From Pseudomonadota bacterium (GTDB taxonomy: Bacteria > Desulfobacterota > Syntrophorhabdia > Syntrophorhabdales > Syntrophorhabdaceae): a stretch of DNA of 39,161 nucleotides. Under the pieces are notes generated by a model. The model was not told the DNA's origin. It made no database searches and was given only the letters and a program-made list of their open reading frames with translations. Where the stretch lies: the NCBI GenBank assembly GCA_026388275.1, contig JAPLKB010000019.1:1-39161 (forward strand). Reading direction: 5' to 3'. Both the position numbers and the translations under genes were made by a program. Shown piece by piece: positions 7,729 to 17,322 of this stretch (position 1 is the stretch's first letter; each line of letters starts with the position of its first letter).

Positions 7729-10033
7729 TCTTTGACAGGAGATCGTCAATCTTCACCAATATGACAGGGTCTTTCTCGATCTCTCTGAATTCGGTAAGAA
7801 TGCTCTTAAAATTACCATCAAGAATTGAACGAAAGAATTCTATAGCTCGCAGCTTCAAATCTCTGTCACCTATATCTTTTAAAGTATCCATTATTGCAAA
7901 GATTGTCCTCTTTTTCCCGGCAAGTCCCATCCCCTTAATCATAAGGTCCTGTATCTCAAAAACCTTCTCCCTTTTTAAATGTTCCAGCAAGGGGTTTATC
8001 ATATCTTTGTCCTGTATTTCAACCAACAGACTTATAGCCTTACTCCTCTTGTCCGGGTCCTTGGTGTAGAGCAATTTTAGAATAGGCTGAATGTCCACCC
8101 CTTTGCCATCTCTTTTTGCCTTTTCAAAAAATGGTTCATAATCCTTTGCCTGGAGAATAATACTTGACAGGATCAGCCCCATCTCTTCTTTTGAAAAGAC
8201 AAGCTCATCCTTCCATTTTTCAAGGATCCTTAGCGCCTCAACGTCAAGGAATGCCTCGTTTGCAACTAAATTCTGGAGCATATTATGTATTTTTCTCTTC
8301 TCTTCAAAGTCGTCAAGCCTTAAAACCCTGTAAAGAGGCTCTTTCAGATATCTGCTTGACAGGGCGTAGTATGTTTGTCCTGTTGTTGACTCATGCTCTA
8401 TCAGTATATCTTTTTCTCTTAAAATGCCCAGATAGCCGAGGATCCTTTTATGAGGTATAGCTGTTTCTGCAAAGATGTTTTCAAGGTTATATCTCCTGAG
8501 ATGCCGGTCGTTTTTATCTGCAAAAATTGCAATTATTTTCCTCAGATCATCTTCATCTTTCAATTCCTCCAGAATATCTTCCAGCACATTCCCGATATTC
8601 AAATTAGACTGAAGGAGTTCATATTCTATAGGTTTGAACCACTCACCTGCGTCCCGGACAATTTTATTTTCTCCGAACACATCAATAACATTTGCACCTT
8701 CTATCGGTTTAATTTCACATATTGCAGACATATTCGCATCGCTGAAAAGCATATGCCATTCAAAGAAGCTTTCTTTATCGCCCGAAATAATCAGGTAAAT
8801 ATTGTCCTGTTCGAAACAAAACTTAATAAATCTGTCGAGTTTTTCCTTTTCGGTTGCATCAAGGTATGCGTACCTTTCGCAATTGTCAAGAATGAAAAAG
8901 CAGGGAAAGCTGTCTTTTGAAAATTTATTGCACAGTGAAATAATATCAGAATCGGGATCATTAAATTGCCTGCGCCGTTTACACATAATATTCTTGATCT
9001 CGCTCACAGGCTTCTCCCAGAGCTCACAATAAAATACATTCGGACTGATCAAAAGCATTTGAGGAACAATAAAAGAACGCATCACGGTGGTTTTGCCCGT
9101 AGTCGTGCCTCCGACAGCAATGGCATAGCCAAAATTAAACATTTTGTCTAATATCAGTGAAGCCTTTTCCCATCTCTCAAAGGGCGGACCTTCAAACTCA
9201 TTATATGGAGAAAATTTCGGTACATCAAAAACATCCCTTTCAAAATTAAACTCGGTTGTTATATTCCATATGATTTCCTTATAGTTAAGCCCTACTTTAC
9301 CGTTAACATTGCTTTTAAATGTTATGAAAGCATTATCCGTATATTTCTTCGCATTCTCAGCAAGATGTGATTCATATGGACATTTTGCTTTATATGTTAT
9401 GTAAATTATCCCTTCTCTGCTGTCTATATCCACCTTCGTATCACGATGTCTTAATATGAAATGTGGCTCGTTAAAACGCCTGAATTTCCTGTATTGCAAA
9501 TCCGAGCAAAATAGATCAAGTATGAGATGCGAAAAGTTAAACACATGAGCAATAATCCTTGCGTTTCTGATGATAGCCTTCCTGTCATTCTCGGTAATCT
9601 CCCATTCTGTGGGTATTTTTCTTGTCTCTTGAGAAAAAACCAAATAATTAATAATATCAATTGCCGTTTCGGGGATTTCTATCTTTTCGCATATCCCGTA
9701 ACTTAATAACATCCTCTTGTCGGCTCCTTCGAGGCTGCTTAATATACTTCTCCTCGAATTCCATCCAAAATTATTTACCAATCCAATATCGTGTAAATAT
9801 ATCGTACCAAGAAGTGCGAAGATCTCTCCGGAAAACATCTCTTCTGTCCTGTCTTTAGGATCAGGCATGATCTTTTCTATTAGTGTTTTCAGATCTTCAA
9901 TATGTTGTTTTAAAGGCAGGTTGATTGACGAAAAAATATATTTTTGAAAAAACTTTTTTAAATCAATAAATCTATGATGAAGTTTTAACTCTTTTTCTTT
10001 ATTCTTTAAGACATCCTCAAGTTTCAATTGCAC
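7715..10033 (-). CDS. HD-motif / P-loop NTPase / alpha-repeat protein (STAND-like), function unknown
   Basis: This 772-aa protein has three visible parts. Residues 1-~185 are helical and carry an HD-type motif (YLHDIG at 79-84, with an upstream His44), as in HD or HD-CE metal phosphohydrolase-like domains. Residues ~285-480 hold a P-loop NTPase: Walker [10 protein letters not shown] at 308-316 and Walker [10 protein letters not shown] at 378-386. This is followed by a probable winged-helix region (~500-590) whose [17 protein letters not shown] ending resembles STAND-type modules. Residues ~620-772 are helical repeats of HEAT/armadillo type. Such N-effector/NTPase/repeat layouts are typical of signalling or immune STAND proteins; that role is inference. 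It starts at a GTG behind AGGTG. It is convergent with serS (14-nt overlap) and lies 45 nt upstream of secF on the same strand. No partner gene is visible. Confidence 0.6.
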   Translation of the reverse strand: MQLKLEDVLKNKEKELKLHHRFIDLKKFFQKYIFSSINLPLKQHIEDLKTLIEKIMPDPKDRTEEMFSGEIFALLGTIYLHDIGLVNNFGWNSRRSILSSLEGADKRMLLSYGICEKIEIPETAIDIINYLVFSQETRKIPTEWEITENDRKAIIRNARIIAHVFNFSHLILDLFCSDLQYRKFRRFNEPHFILRHRDTKVDIDSREGIIYITYKAKCPYESHLAENAKKYTDNAFITFKSNVNGKVGLNYKEIIWNITTEFNFERDVFDVPKFSPYNEFEGPPFERWEKASLILDKMFNFGYAIAVGGTTTGKTTVMRSFIVPQMLLISPNVFYCELWEKPVSEIKNIMCKRRRQFNDPDSDIISLCNKFSKDSFPCFFILDNCERYAYLDATEKEKLDRFIKFCFEQDNIYLIISGDKESFFEWHMLFSDANMSAICEIKPIEGANVIDVFGENKIVRDAGEWFKPIEYELLQSNLNIGNVLEDILEELKDEDDLRKIIAIFADKNDRHLRRYNLENIFAETAIPHKRILGYLGILREKDILIEHESTTGQTYYALSSRYLKEPLYRVLRLDDFEEKRKIHNMLQNLVANEAFLDVEALRILEKWKDELVFSKEEMGLILSSIILQAKDYEPFFEKAKRDGKGVDIQPILKLLYTKDPDKRSKAISLLVEIQDKDMINPLLEHLKREKVFEIQDLMIKGMGLAGKKRTIFAIMDTLKDIGDRDLKLRAIEFFRSILDGNFKSILTEFREIEKDPVILVKIDDLLSKIRET

Positions 10034-10078
10034 TTAAACACCTGCATTGCATATGGAATTATATGGAATTATTGAGGA

Positions 10079-10981
10079 TTAAAGCACTTTTTTTCGCCAG
10101 GCATAAACTATGGGACTGGCAACAAATATTGAAGAATATGTACCTACAATAAGACCTATAAATAATGCAAATGAAAAATCAAAAAGTACTTCACCACCAA
10201 AAATCATAAAAACTGCCAACACTATCAGTGTACTAATACCGGTAACAATGGTCCTGCTCAAAACCTCATTGATGCTCCTGTTGATTGTTTCCCCGAAGTC
10301 GTTTTTCGATTTCATTTTCAGCATATTTTCCCGAATACGGTCAAACACTACAACGGTATCCTGGAGAGAATAACCGGCTATTGTAAGGAGCGCAGTAATA
10401 ATAAGGAGATTAATCTCCTTACCAAGTATATAAAACACACCAAGTATGACTACAACATCGTGAAATGTGGCAATAGTTGCTGCAATACCTGATATAAAAG
10501 TAAAACGCCATGCAATATAAATAATAATACCGAGCAAGGCAAGACAAACCGCTATGATTGCATATTTTTTTAGATCTCTTCCAACGCCGGGACCAACCAT
10601 GCTGCTGCCGAGAATCTCATATTTATTATCCTTTAACTGACCGGATAATATTTTAGATATTTTATCCTGTATTTTTTCGCTCCCTGTATCAGAGAGTTTT
10701 GTCTTTATAAAAAACTCCTTTGTCCCGCTTATCTGCTGGATTTGAACATCACCAACCCCACCATTAACTAAAGCCTCTCTCAGCATACCGATATCAACCT
10801 GATTTGCAAATTTTATCTGCACATTAGTACCGCCGGTGAAATCAACACTTAAGTTAGCTTTTCCGAGGGATACCATAATAAAGGCATAACACCCGATTAA
10901 TACAAGAATTAATGAGATTATAAAAGCCTTTTTTCTGAATCCGATAAAATCTATATTGGTATCTTTAAGTAATTCCACCAT
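10079..10981 (-). CDS. secF: protein translocase subunit SecF
   Basis: SecF works with SecD and YajC to help the SecYEG channel export proteins, using proton motive force. The 300-aa protein has the expected six membrane helices: TM1 near residues 19-38, a periplasmic P1-type domain (about 45-130, with DFTGGTNVQIKF), then five helices. The family-typical sequences ITIAGYSLQDTVVVFDRIREN (read in two halves, GYSLQDTVVVFDRIREN being the hallmark) and SRTIVTGISTLIVLAVFMIFGG are present. The ATG has a GAGG site 8-10 nt upstream. It lies 10 nt after secD, so the two are co-transcribed; the upstream 772-aa NTPase gene is downstream of secF in transcription order. Confidence 0.97.
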   Translation of the reverse strand: MVELLKDTNIDFIGFRKKAFIISLILVLIGCYAFIMVSLGKANLSVDFTGGTNVQIKFANQVDIGMLREALVNGGVGDVQIQQISGTKEFFIKTKLSDTGSEKIQDKISKILSGQLKDNKYEILGSSMVGPGVGRDLKKYAIIAVCLALLGIIIYIAWRFTFISGIAATIATFHDVVVILGVFYILGKEINLLIITALLTIAGYSLQDTVVVFDRIRENMLKMKSKNDFGETINRSINEVLSRTIVTGISTLIVLAVFMIFGGEVLFDFSFALFIGLIVGTYSSIFVASPIVYAWRKKVL

Positions 10982-10991
10982 AATAATCGCC

Positions 10992-12584
10992 TCAGATGCT
11001 CAACTTCCGCGGTTTATACTTCACCATTATCCAGTCAAAAATAGCCTTGGAACCGAATACGGCAGTAAAAAGATTGATAATCATTCCAATAATCAAAGTT
11101 ATTGCAAATCCTTTTATGGGGCCTGTGCCGAATATAAAAAGAACAAAGGCAGTGATCAGCGTTGTAATATGGGAGTCGAAGATTGCTACCCACGCCTTCG
11201 TGTAGCCTGCATCTACTGCAGCCCTCACAGTCTTGCCTAACCGGAGTTCCTCCCTTATTCTCTCAAAAATCAGCACATTTGAATCAACTCCCATGCCAAT
11301 AGTCAGGGCAATGCCCGCAATACCTGGGAGAGTCATTGTTGCTTTTAATGCGCTGAAAGCGCCCAGCAGATAGATCAAATTAAGAAGAAGAGCAATATTT
11401 GCAATTATTCCTGACATACGATAGTAAAAAATCATGAATATAATTACAAGTATACTGCCAAGAATCGTTGCCTTGAGACCTTTGTTTATTGAATCCTGAC
11501 CCAGACTGGGGCCTATAGTTATATTCTGAACAACCTTTACCGGCGCCGGAAGTGCGCCTGCACGCAAAACAATAGCAAGATCTTTTGCCTCATCCATTGT
11601 AAAACTGCCTGAGATGGATGCCTTGCCTCCGGATATCCTTTCTTTCACAACGGGGGCGGAATAGACCGCATTATCAAGAATAATGGCTATTCTTTTGCCT
11701 ACGTTTTCAGCCGTTACCTTATCGAATAATCTTGCGCCTTCACTATTGAATTCTATAGCAACATAGGACTCGCCACCGAATTCCCCGCCAATCTTTACCC
11801 TTGCATCTGTCAGCAACTCACCCGTCAAGAGAGACTGTTTTTTTAACAGTATCTGTGTGGTGGTAGCAATGCCTGTTTCTCTGTTTTTTGTTCTCATTGT
11901 CAGGACTTCATCGCCCTCCGGGGGTGTGCCGCCTGTGTACCTTGCTGCATTTTCTTCATCTACAAGTTTAAACTCAAGCTGGGCAGTCCTGCCTATCAGC
12001 TCCATGGCCCTTTGAGGGTCTTTAATGCCTGGCAACTGAACAAGCATCTGGTTATCGCCCTGACGGACGATAATAGGTTCGGAGACTCCAAACTGATCAA
12101 TCCTGTTTCGTATGGTTTCAAGTGCCTGATGGACAGCATTCTCTTTTATACTGGACAATTCTTTTTCCGACAGTAGGAATTCAATAGTCAGGTTCTCTCC
12201 GTCAGCCTTGGTAGCCCCGGCTTTCATATCAGTGAATTCTTTCCCTATAAGGTTATAAAGCTTATCCTTTTGTTCTGCCCGTATCGTTATAAAAAGCGCA
12301 TTCTCTTTTTTATCAAGTCCCAGAAAGCGTATTCCATCGCGTATCATATTGTCTTTTAACGAATTAAATTTCCTGTCTACCATGTTTTCAAGCATCTTGG
12401 CAGTATCAAGTTCAAGGAGTAGATGCATTCCCCCTTTTAGGTCAAGCCCCAAATGAATCTTATCCGAGGGGAGGTATTTCTTCCATACACCTGTTGGTTC
12501 AATGATATTGGGCAGACAGTAAATAATAGAAATTACAAGAAATAAAACAATAAAAAAAACCCTTAGCTTTATCGATTTAAGCAC
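10992..12584 (-). CDS. secD: protein translocase subunit SecD
   Basis: SecD is the large partner of SecF in the Sec accessory complex of the inner membrane. The protein (530 aa) has an N-terminal membrane helix, a large periplasmic region beginning with LGLDLKGGMHLLLELD, the P1-head section with AIVLRAGALPAPVKV, and a C-terminal six-helix bundle with TLPGIAGIALTIGMGVDSNVLIFERIREEL split across the conserved helix-4 region. The length is ordinary for bacteria with separate secD and secF. The start is a GTG at 12584; the gene heads the secD-secF unit. yajC is not next to it, unlike in many genomes. Confidence 0.97.
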   Translation of the reverse strand: MLKSIKLRVFFIVLFLVISIIYCLPNIIEPTGVWKKYLPSDKIHLGLDLKGGMHLLLELDTAKMLENMVDRKFNSLKDNMIRDGIRFLGLDKKENALFITIRAEQKDKLYNLIGKEFTDMKAGATKADGENLTIEFLLSEKELSSIKENAVHQALETIRNRIDQFGVSEPIIVRQGDNQMLVQLPGIKDPQRAMELIGRTAQLEFKLVDEENAARYTGGTPPEGDEVLTMRTKNRETGIATTTQILLKKQSLLTGELLTDARVKIGGEFGGESYVAIEFNSEGARLFDKVTAENVGKRIAIILDNAVYSAPVVKERISGGKASISGSFTMDEAKDLAIVLRAGALPAPVKVVQNITIGPSLGQDSINKGLKATILGSILVIIFMIFYYRMSGIIANIALLLNLIYLLGAFSALKATMTLPGIAGIALTIGMGVDSNVLIFERIREELRLGKTVRAAVDAGYTKAWVAIFDSHITTLITAFVLFIFGTGPIKGFAITLIIGMIINLFTAVFGSKAIFDWIMVKYKPRKLSI

Positions 12585-12628
12585 TTACAGCCCCGTTTAA
12601 ATATTTTTTTTTGGGTGACAGGCATACA

Positions 12629-12657
12629 AAATTATCTTTATCTGTCCTGTTTGTCAA
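12629..12657 (-). promoter_or_regulatory. candidate secDF promoter
   Basis: On the minus strand a perfect -35 TTGACA (12657-12652) is followed after 17 nt by TAATTT (12634-12629), a weak -10; GATAAT at 15-nt spacing is an alternative. It lies 45 nt upstream of the secD GTG. Confidence 0.4.
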
Positions 12658-12774
12658 GAAATTTTTATCACAGTTAGGTTAATCCATATCAACCAGGGAT
12701 AGAAAAAGACACCTGCAATATATATGATATGGTAATCTTATTATAAGGTAGTTACAAAATGATGTTGCTTTTCA

Positions 12775-12803
12775 TTGATTTTTTTTTTTAAACCCATTAT
12801 AGT
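12775..12803 (+). promoter_or_regulatory. candidate promoter of the ferredoxin-pyr operon
   Basis: TTGATT (12775-12780) and TATAGT (12798-12803) are spaced by 17 nt. A start site 7 nt past the -10 would fall about 2 nt before the GTG at 12812, giving an essentially leaderless mRNA. I see no room for a PyrR-binding attenuator between this promoter and the first gene. Confidence 0.45.
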
Positions 12804-12811
12804 TATGAAAG

Positions 12812-12994
12812 GTGAGACCATACATTGAGAAACAGTTGTGCAGCAGCTGCGGAGAATGTATTGATACCTGTCCCTATGAAGTATTCTCGTTAAATGATAA
12901 TGGAGATCCGATGGTGAGGACACCAGAAGACTGTATTGAATGCACATCCTGTATTGACCAATGTCCGAAAAAAGCAATTTATATGGATGACTAA
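12812..12994 (+). CDS. 2x[4Fe-4S] ferredoxin at the head of the pyr operon
   Basis: A 60-aa electron carrier with two complete CxxCxxCxxxC clusters: C10, C13, C16, C20 and C41, C44, C47, C51, each followed by Pro as usual. It is the first gene of the pyrimidine unit, its stop overlaps the pyrR start by one base, and it is presumably translated with it. Its redox partner is not visible; a dihydroorotate dehydrogenase elsewhere is one possibility. The start is uncertain. A stop lies two codons upstream of the GTG at 12812, so GTG is the first possible start, with no SD ahead of it. An ATT at 12824 has AAAGGTGA at ideal spacing but is a very rare start codon. Confidence 0.85.
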   Translation: MRPYIEKQLCSSCGECIDTCPYEVFSLNDNGDPMVRTPEDCIECTSCIDQCPKKAIYMDD

Positions 12995-13530
12995 TGATCG
13001 AAAAACCTGTGCAACTCCTTGACCGGAAGGCATTAGAAAGAACTATAGCAAGAATTGCCCATGAAATCCTGGAAAGAAACAAGGGCAGCGAAAACTTGTG
13101 TCTCATAGGCATCAGGACAAGAGGGGTCCACCTTGCAAACAGGATTAGAAGTAAGATAAAAGATATCGAAAACATAGAGCTTGCTCTCGGTATCCTCGAC
13201 ATCACGATGTACCGAGATGACATCTTTAAGCTGAAATTACCTGAAATAAGAAAAACCGACATACCATTTGATGTGAATAATATGACCATCATTCTTATAG
13301 ATGATGTGATGCATACCGGGAGGACCACAAGAGCAGCGATAGATGCCCTCATGGACATGGGAAGACCAAGGAAAATACAGCTTGCTGTCCTTGTTGACAG
13401 GGGAAGCAGGGAACTTCCGATACACCCGGATTATGCAGGCATCAAGTACAACGCAACCCCTGAAGAAGACATACTTGTCAAACTCAAAGAAGTTGACGGT
13501 AAAGACGAAGTCATAGTTATGAGAGCTTAA
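12994..13530 (+). CDS. pyrR: PyrR, bifunctional pyr operon regulator / uracil phosphoribosyltransferase
   Basis: PyrR binds UMP/UTP and pyr mRNA to control transcription or translation of pyrimidine genes, and also has uracil phosphoribosyltransferase activity. The 178-aa length is normal. The PRPP-binding loop is clear at residues 101-113 (LIDDVMHTGRTTRAA), and the family-typical GIRTRGVHLANR, LGILDITMYRDD and LVDRGSRELPIHPDYAG are present. It overlaps the ferredoxin stop by one base and is immediately followed by pyrB. No PyrR-binding loop with an anti-terminator/terminator pair was recognised upstream, so the mode of control here is unclear. Confidence 0.95.
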   Translation: MIEKPVQLLDRKALERTIARIAHEILERNKGSENLCLIGIRTRGVHLANRIRSKIKDIENIELALGILDITMYRDDIFKLKLPEIRKTDIPFDVNNMTIILIDDVMHTGRTTRAAIDALMDMGRPRKIQLAVLVDRGSRELPIHPDYAGIKYNATPEEDILVKLKEVDGKDEVIVMRA

Positions 13531-14454
13531 ATGAATTGGACAAAAAAAGATCTTCTTGGCATCAGAGAACTTTCAAAAGAGGAAATTCTACTTATCCTTG
13601 ATACTGCCGAGTCTTTTAAAGACATATCAAAAAGAGAAGTTAAAAAGGTTCCTACACTACGCGGGAAAACAGTAATTACCCTTTTTTATGAGCCGAGCAC
13701 CCGGACAAGGGTTTCATTCGAGATAGCTGCAAAGCGTCTGAGTGCTGACACAATTAACGTCTCTGCCAATACAAGCAGTTACGTAAAAGGTGAAACCCTG
13801 AAAGATACCGCTAAAAATCTTGAATCCATGCAACCTGATGTTATTGTTATCAGACATGAAATGCCCGGCGCACCTCATATGTTATCAAAAATAGTCAATT
13901 CTTCCGTCATCAACGGAGGCGACGGCGCCCATGAACACCCCACTCAGGCATTGCTCGACATGTTTACCATGAGAGAAAAAAAGGGCAGGATAGATGGCCT
14001 GAAAATTGCCATAATAGGTGATATCGCCCACAGCAGGGTAGCCAGATCAAACATTTTTGCTTTGAAGAACTTTGATACGGAAATAATTTGCTGCGGCCCT
14101 CCGACCATGATACCGCCATACCTTGAAGACCTTGGAGTAAGAGTAGAATATAACATAAACAAGGCAGTAAAGAATGCTGATGTAATTATGATGTTACGAA
14201 TTCAAAAAGAAAGGGGTGGTGTTTCCTACATTCCTTCCATCAATGAATATTCGACCATTTATGGCCTGAAACAGGACCACGTGAAAAAAGCAAAAAATGA
14301 TGTGATTATCATGCACCCCGGGCCTATGAACAGAGGGGTGGAGATTACCGGTGAAGTGGCTGACGGGCCGTATTCTGTAATACTTGATCAGGTGGAAAAT
14401 GGCGTTGCAGTGAGGATGGCAGTCCTTTTTCTCCTCACAGGGAGTGAGGCATGA
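13531..14454 (+). CDS. pyrB: aspartate carbamoyltransferase catalytic subunit
   Basis: It joins carbamoyl phosphate and aspartate, the committed step of pyrimidine synthesis. The protein (307 aa, usual size) has the carbamoyl-phosphate loop [12 protein letters not shown] (S56-T57-R58-T59-R60), the [10 protein letters not shown] region, and [11 protein letters not shown] near the C-terminus. It starts directly after the pyrR stop and overlaps pyrC by 4 nt (ATGA). No regulatory chain gene (pyrI) is adjacent, so it may form the class found with dihydroorotase as partner, which the pyrB-pyrC overlap would fit. Confidence 0.97.
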   Translation: MNWTKKDLLGIRELSKEEILLILDTAESFKDISKREVKKVPTLRGKTVITLFYEPSTRTRVSFEIAAKRLSADTINVSANTSSYVKGETLKDTAKNLESMQPDVIVIRHEMPGAPHMLSKIVNSSVINGGDGAHEHPTQALLDMFTMREKKGRIDGLKIAIIGDIAHSRVARSNIFALKNFDTEIICCGPPTMIPPYLEDLGVRVEYNINKAVKNADVIMMLRIQKERGGVSYIPSINEYSTIYGLKQDHVKKAKNDVIIMHPGPMNRGVEITGEVADGPYSVILDQVENGVAVRMAVLFLLTGSEA

Positions 14455-15734
14455 AAATCCTTATAAAAAAAGGCAGGGTTATCGATCCCAGGAACGGCAT
14501 AGATGAAGTGTTGGATGTCTATGTAAATGGCGGATTTATTGAGAAGATTGATAAACATATCCGTGAAAAAGATCATGATGTGGAGATTATAGATGCCGAC
14601 GGCCTCATAGTTGCCCCGGGCCTGATAGATGTTCATGTACATCTGCGTGAGCCCGGCTACGAATACAAGGAATCAATCAAGACAGGTACAATGGCTGCCG
14701 TAAAAGGCGGATTTACAACTGTTGTATGCATGGCGAACACAAATCCGGTAAACGACAATAAAAGCGTTACCGAATATATCATGAAACAGTCTAAAGCAGA
14801 AGGCGCATGCCGTGTTTTTCCCTGCGGCGCAATAACAAAGGGGCTAAAAGGAATAGAACTTGCCGAGATAGGTGAGATGTTCGAGGCAGGTATTATTGCT
14901 ATTTCCGATGACGGTAAATCAGTAAGGAATTCCGAATTGCTGCGGAAAGCCCTTGAATATACAAAACTGTTCGGCATTCCTGTAATATCCCACTGTGAAG
15001 ATGAAGATCTTTCAAAAGGTTTTGTCCATGAAGGGAAGGCTTCAATAATATCGGGTATTGATGCGGTTCCCTCTATTGCAGAAGAAATAATAGTGAAAAG
15101 AGATATGGCCTTAGCGGAATATGTCGGTTCACCGATACACCTTACTCATCTTTCGGCAAAGGGAAGTGTGGATTCTGTCAGAGAAGTAAAAAAAAGGTTC
15201 AAAAAAGTAACGTGCGATACCTGTCCGCACTATTTCACGTTAACCGATGAAGAAACTCTCAGTTTTGACACGAATACAAAGGTCAACCCTCCGTTGCGGT
15301 CAAAAGAGGATGTGGAAGCAATCAAAGAAGGGCTTAGGAACGGATCAATCGATATCATTGCAACAGACCATGCCCCCCATGATTTTACTTCAAAAGATGT
15401 GGAGTTCAACATAGCCACTTCAGGGATTTCAGGCCTGGAAACTGCATTTTCACTCTCCCTTGCCCTTGTCCATGAAGGTGTGCTTGACTTATCAGGGCTT
15501 TTGAGGAAATTTACGGAAGCCCCGGCAAAGGCATTTAAACTCCCATACGGCGAACTTAAGCCCGGCAGTGCAGCAGATATTATCATTTTTGACCCTGCTG
15601 CCCGGTGGACTGTCGATAGAAATGCATTTATTTCTAAAGGTAAGAACACACCTTTTCACGGCCGGAAATTACGCGGGAAAAACCTTCTTACCATTGTCGG
15701 CGGAAAAATAGTTTACAGGGAAAAGACACCCTGA
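14451..15734 (+). CDS. pyrC: dihydroorotase (type I)
   Basis: It cyclises N-carbamoyl-aspartate to dihydroorotate. The 427-aa protein is the longer bacterial type. Metal ligands are visible at H62/H64 ([10 protein letters not shown]), in the SDDG segment, [15 protein letters not shown] and the final ATDHAPH Asp. It starts within the end of pyrB (4-nt overlap) and its TGA overlaps the ATG of the next gene, so translation is coupled through the whole unit. Confidence 0.96.
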   Translation: MKILIKKGRVIDPRNGIDEVLDVYVNGGFIEKIDKHIREKDHDVEIIDADGLIVAPGLIDVHVHLREPGYEYKESIKTGTMAAVKGGFTTVVCMANTNPVNDNKSVTEYIMKQSKAEGACRVFPCGAITKGLKGIELAEIGEMFEAGIIAISDDGKSVRNSELLRKALEYTKLFGIPVISHCEDEDLSKGFVHEGKASIISGIDAVPSIAEEIIVKRDMALAEYVGSPIHLTHLSAKGSVDSVREVKKRFKKVTCDTCPHYFTLTDEETLSFDTNTKVNPPLRSKEDVEAIKEGLRNGSIDIIATDHAPHDFTSKDVEFNIATSGISGLETAFSLSLALVHEGVLDLSGLLRKFTEAPAKAFKLPYGELKPGSAADIIIFDPAARWTVDRNAFISKGKNTPFHGRKLRGKNLLTIVGGKIVYREKTP

Positions 15735-16108
15735 TGTCTATAAAAATATCTATCAACGTTAAAAACACAACGCTTCTGGCAGAGCTGGGAGACACAGCCT
15801 GTGCAAAAGCAATAACCGATGCTCTGCCTATAGAGACCGGGCTGAATGAATGGGGGGATGAATTCTATTTTACGATCCCGGTAAACATGCCACTTGATGA
15901 AACGGCAACAACAAAAGTAAATGTCGGCGATATCGGCTACTGGCCTCCGGGAAATGCCCTGGCCATATTCTTCGGACCGACGCCCTTAAGCAGCGGTTCA
16001 GACCCTGTCCCTGCAAGCGAAGTAAGCCTTGTAGGAAGAATCATTGATGATCCTGCCATATTAAAGACAGTAAAAGATGCAGCCAGGATTAAGATTGACA
16101 AATCTTAA
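15734..16108 (+). CDS. cyclophilin-like fold protein (TM1367 type)
   Basis: This 124-aa protein matches the small cyclophilin-like family found in bacteria and archaea: LAELGDTACAKAITDALPIE near the start, then NEWGDEFYFTIPV, VGDIGYWPPGNALAIFFGPTP and a C-terminal GRI segment. Members have a cyclophilin beta-barrel but generally lack proof of proline isomerase activity; the function is unknown. Its start codon overlaps the pyrC stop (TGATG), placing it as the last gene of the pyr operon. No signal peptide is present. Confidence 0.8.
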   Translation: MSIKISINVKNTTLLAELGDTACAKAITDALPIETGLNEWGDEFYFTIPVNMPLDETATTKVNVGDIGYWPPGNALAIFFGPTPLSSGSDPVPASEVSLVGRIIDDPAILKTVKDAARIKIDKS

Positions 16109-16175
16109 CGTACCTGTTGCAAAAACTATTTTAACCCATATTTTTCCCTGGTATTAAAAATGGAGGTGCTACAGC

Positions 16176-17318
16176 ATGAAGAGTTTGCTTCGTTCTTTTG
16201 TATTGTCTACCGTCATGTTTTCTTTTTGTTTTTTCACAATAGCTTATTCGGTCTATGGACAGATGGCCGCAGAAGACCTGTCGCTAAACAGTATGTTAAC
16301 GGTGAAGGTGCCGAATGAGCCTTTAAATCGCAAGGCTGCACCTAAAAAGCTCTTAAAGTACTGTTCCTATGAAAGTCAGAACACTCCCGATTATGTGAAA
16401 GTAGCCCGGTTTCAGGTAGTCCCTGGGCAAAAATATACCCTCTATGACTGCCACCCTGCTCCTTCTGACAACACAAAGATATGGACTTATCTTGCCGGTG
16501 ATACACCCCTTACCAACTATACAACTTCATATGGACCCTCCGAAGGTTTCACGAGGATGTTTATAACAAGAGCACAGCAGCCCTGGCCCATCAAGAGCGG
16601 TGAACAGGCTTCCTGCGATCTTGTCCGTTACAACATTGTTATAGCTCCACAAAGCGAACACAACAACTTGTATGTCACCTTTGTATCCAATAAACCGGGC
16701 GCATCCACAAAGATAATGCTGAAATATCCGGCGGACAGCGACGATGTTGTTAAAAAATCATCAAACAGATCATGGGGAGATGTTAAGAAGGCACCTTTTC
16801 TCCTCACAAACATCCCCGGCGAAGCTTCATCTGCAGTAAAACCGCCGCCAGTACCGGTGCAAACACCCGATTCTTCATCCAAAACTATTACGCCGCCGCA
16901 GCCATCAGACACCACATCCACACCTTCAAAACAACAAATCCAGCCAATACCACAATCCATGATCGTAAATGAAGCTCCTGCGACCTCGGCTAACGCAACC
17001 GTTCTGCCATATAAATGCAAGGTACAGGCGTATATAGACCGTGGGGATTACGATACTTTTCGCTTTGATTTCCCAGGAGGAAGGATGCGTATAGCTTCCG
17101 AAAGCAACCTTGATCTGGTAGCTGACCTGTGGGACGCAAAAGGCAACAGAATTGCACGGGACGGTGAGGATGCAAGGAAGGATTTTATTATTGAGAAAGA
17201 TCTTCCGGCCGGTACTTATTATATACAGATAAGAGTAATGTACCATGCAGGAGAGGGACCATATAATCTTATTCTCGGTGACGGGAGCGGACCTTTATTA
17301 AGAGAAGCGAACCATTGA
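16176..17318 (+). CDS. exported protein with C-terminal PPC-like beta domain
   Basis: The 380-aa protein starts with a signal peptide (about residues 1-29, ending AYSVYGQ). A Cys-containing domain follows (about 40-210), with YCSYESQNTPDYVKVARFQV and CHPAPSDNTKIWTY. Then comes a long Pro/Ser/Thr-rich linker (about 220-262) and a C-terminal beta domain (about 275-372). That domain (RGDYDTFRFDFPGG, LVADLWDAKGNRIARDGE, LPAGTYYIQI, GPYNLILGDG) resembles bacterial pre-peptidase C-terminal (PPC) domains, which usually sit on secreted enzymes and surface proteins. I see no protease domain. GGAGGT precedes the ATG at good spacing. The true role is unknown. Confidence 0.65.
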   Translation: MKSLLRSFVLSTVMFSFCFFTIAYSVYGQMAAEDLSLNSMLTVKVPNEPLNRKAAPKKLLKYCSYESQNTPDYVKVARFQVVPGQKYTLYDCHPAPSDNTKIWTYLAGDTPLTNYTTSYGPSEGFTRMFITRAQQPWPIKSGEQASCDLVRYNIVIAPQSEHNNLYVTFVSNKPGASTKIMLKYPADSDDVVKKSSNRSWGDVKKAPFLLTNIPGEASSAVKPPPVPVQTPDSSSKTITPPQPSDTTSTPSKQQIQPIPQSMIVNEAPATSANATVLPYKCKVQAYIDRGDYDTFRFDFPGGRMRIASESNLDLVADLWDAKGNRIARDGEDARKDFIIEKDLPAGTYYIQIRVMYHAGEGPYNLILGDGSGPLLREANH

Positions 17319-17322
17319 CAAA

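Noticed and set aside
10034-10078. Short tandem duplication (ATATGGAATT twice) between secF and the NTPase gene
   Set aside because: Only two copies of a 10-nt AT-rich word; no evidence of function.
12585-12811. Possible PyrR attenuator or riboswitch before the pyr operon
   Set aside because: No terminator/anti-terminator pair or PyrR binding-loop sequence could be found; the candidate promoter leaves almost no leader.
12741-13358. 205-codon minus-strand frame
   Set aside because: Antisense to the ferredoxin and pyrR, which have clear family motifs; no RBS or recognisable domain.
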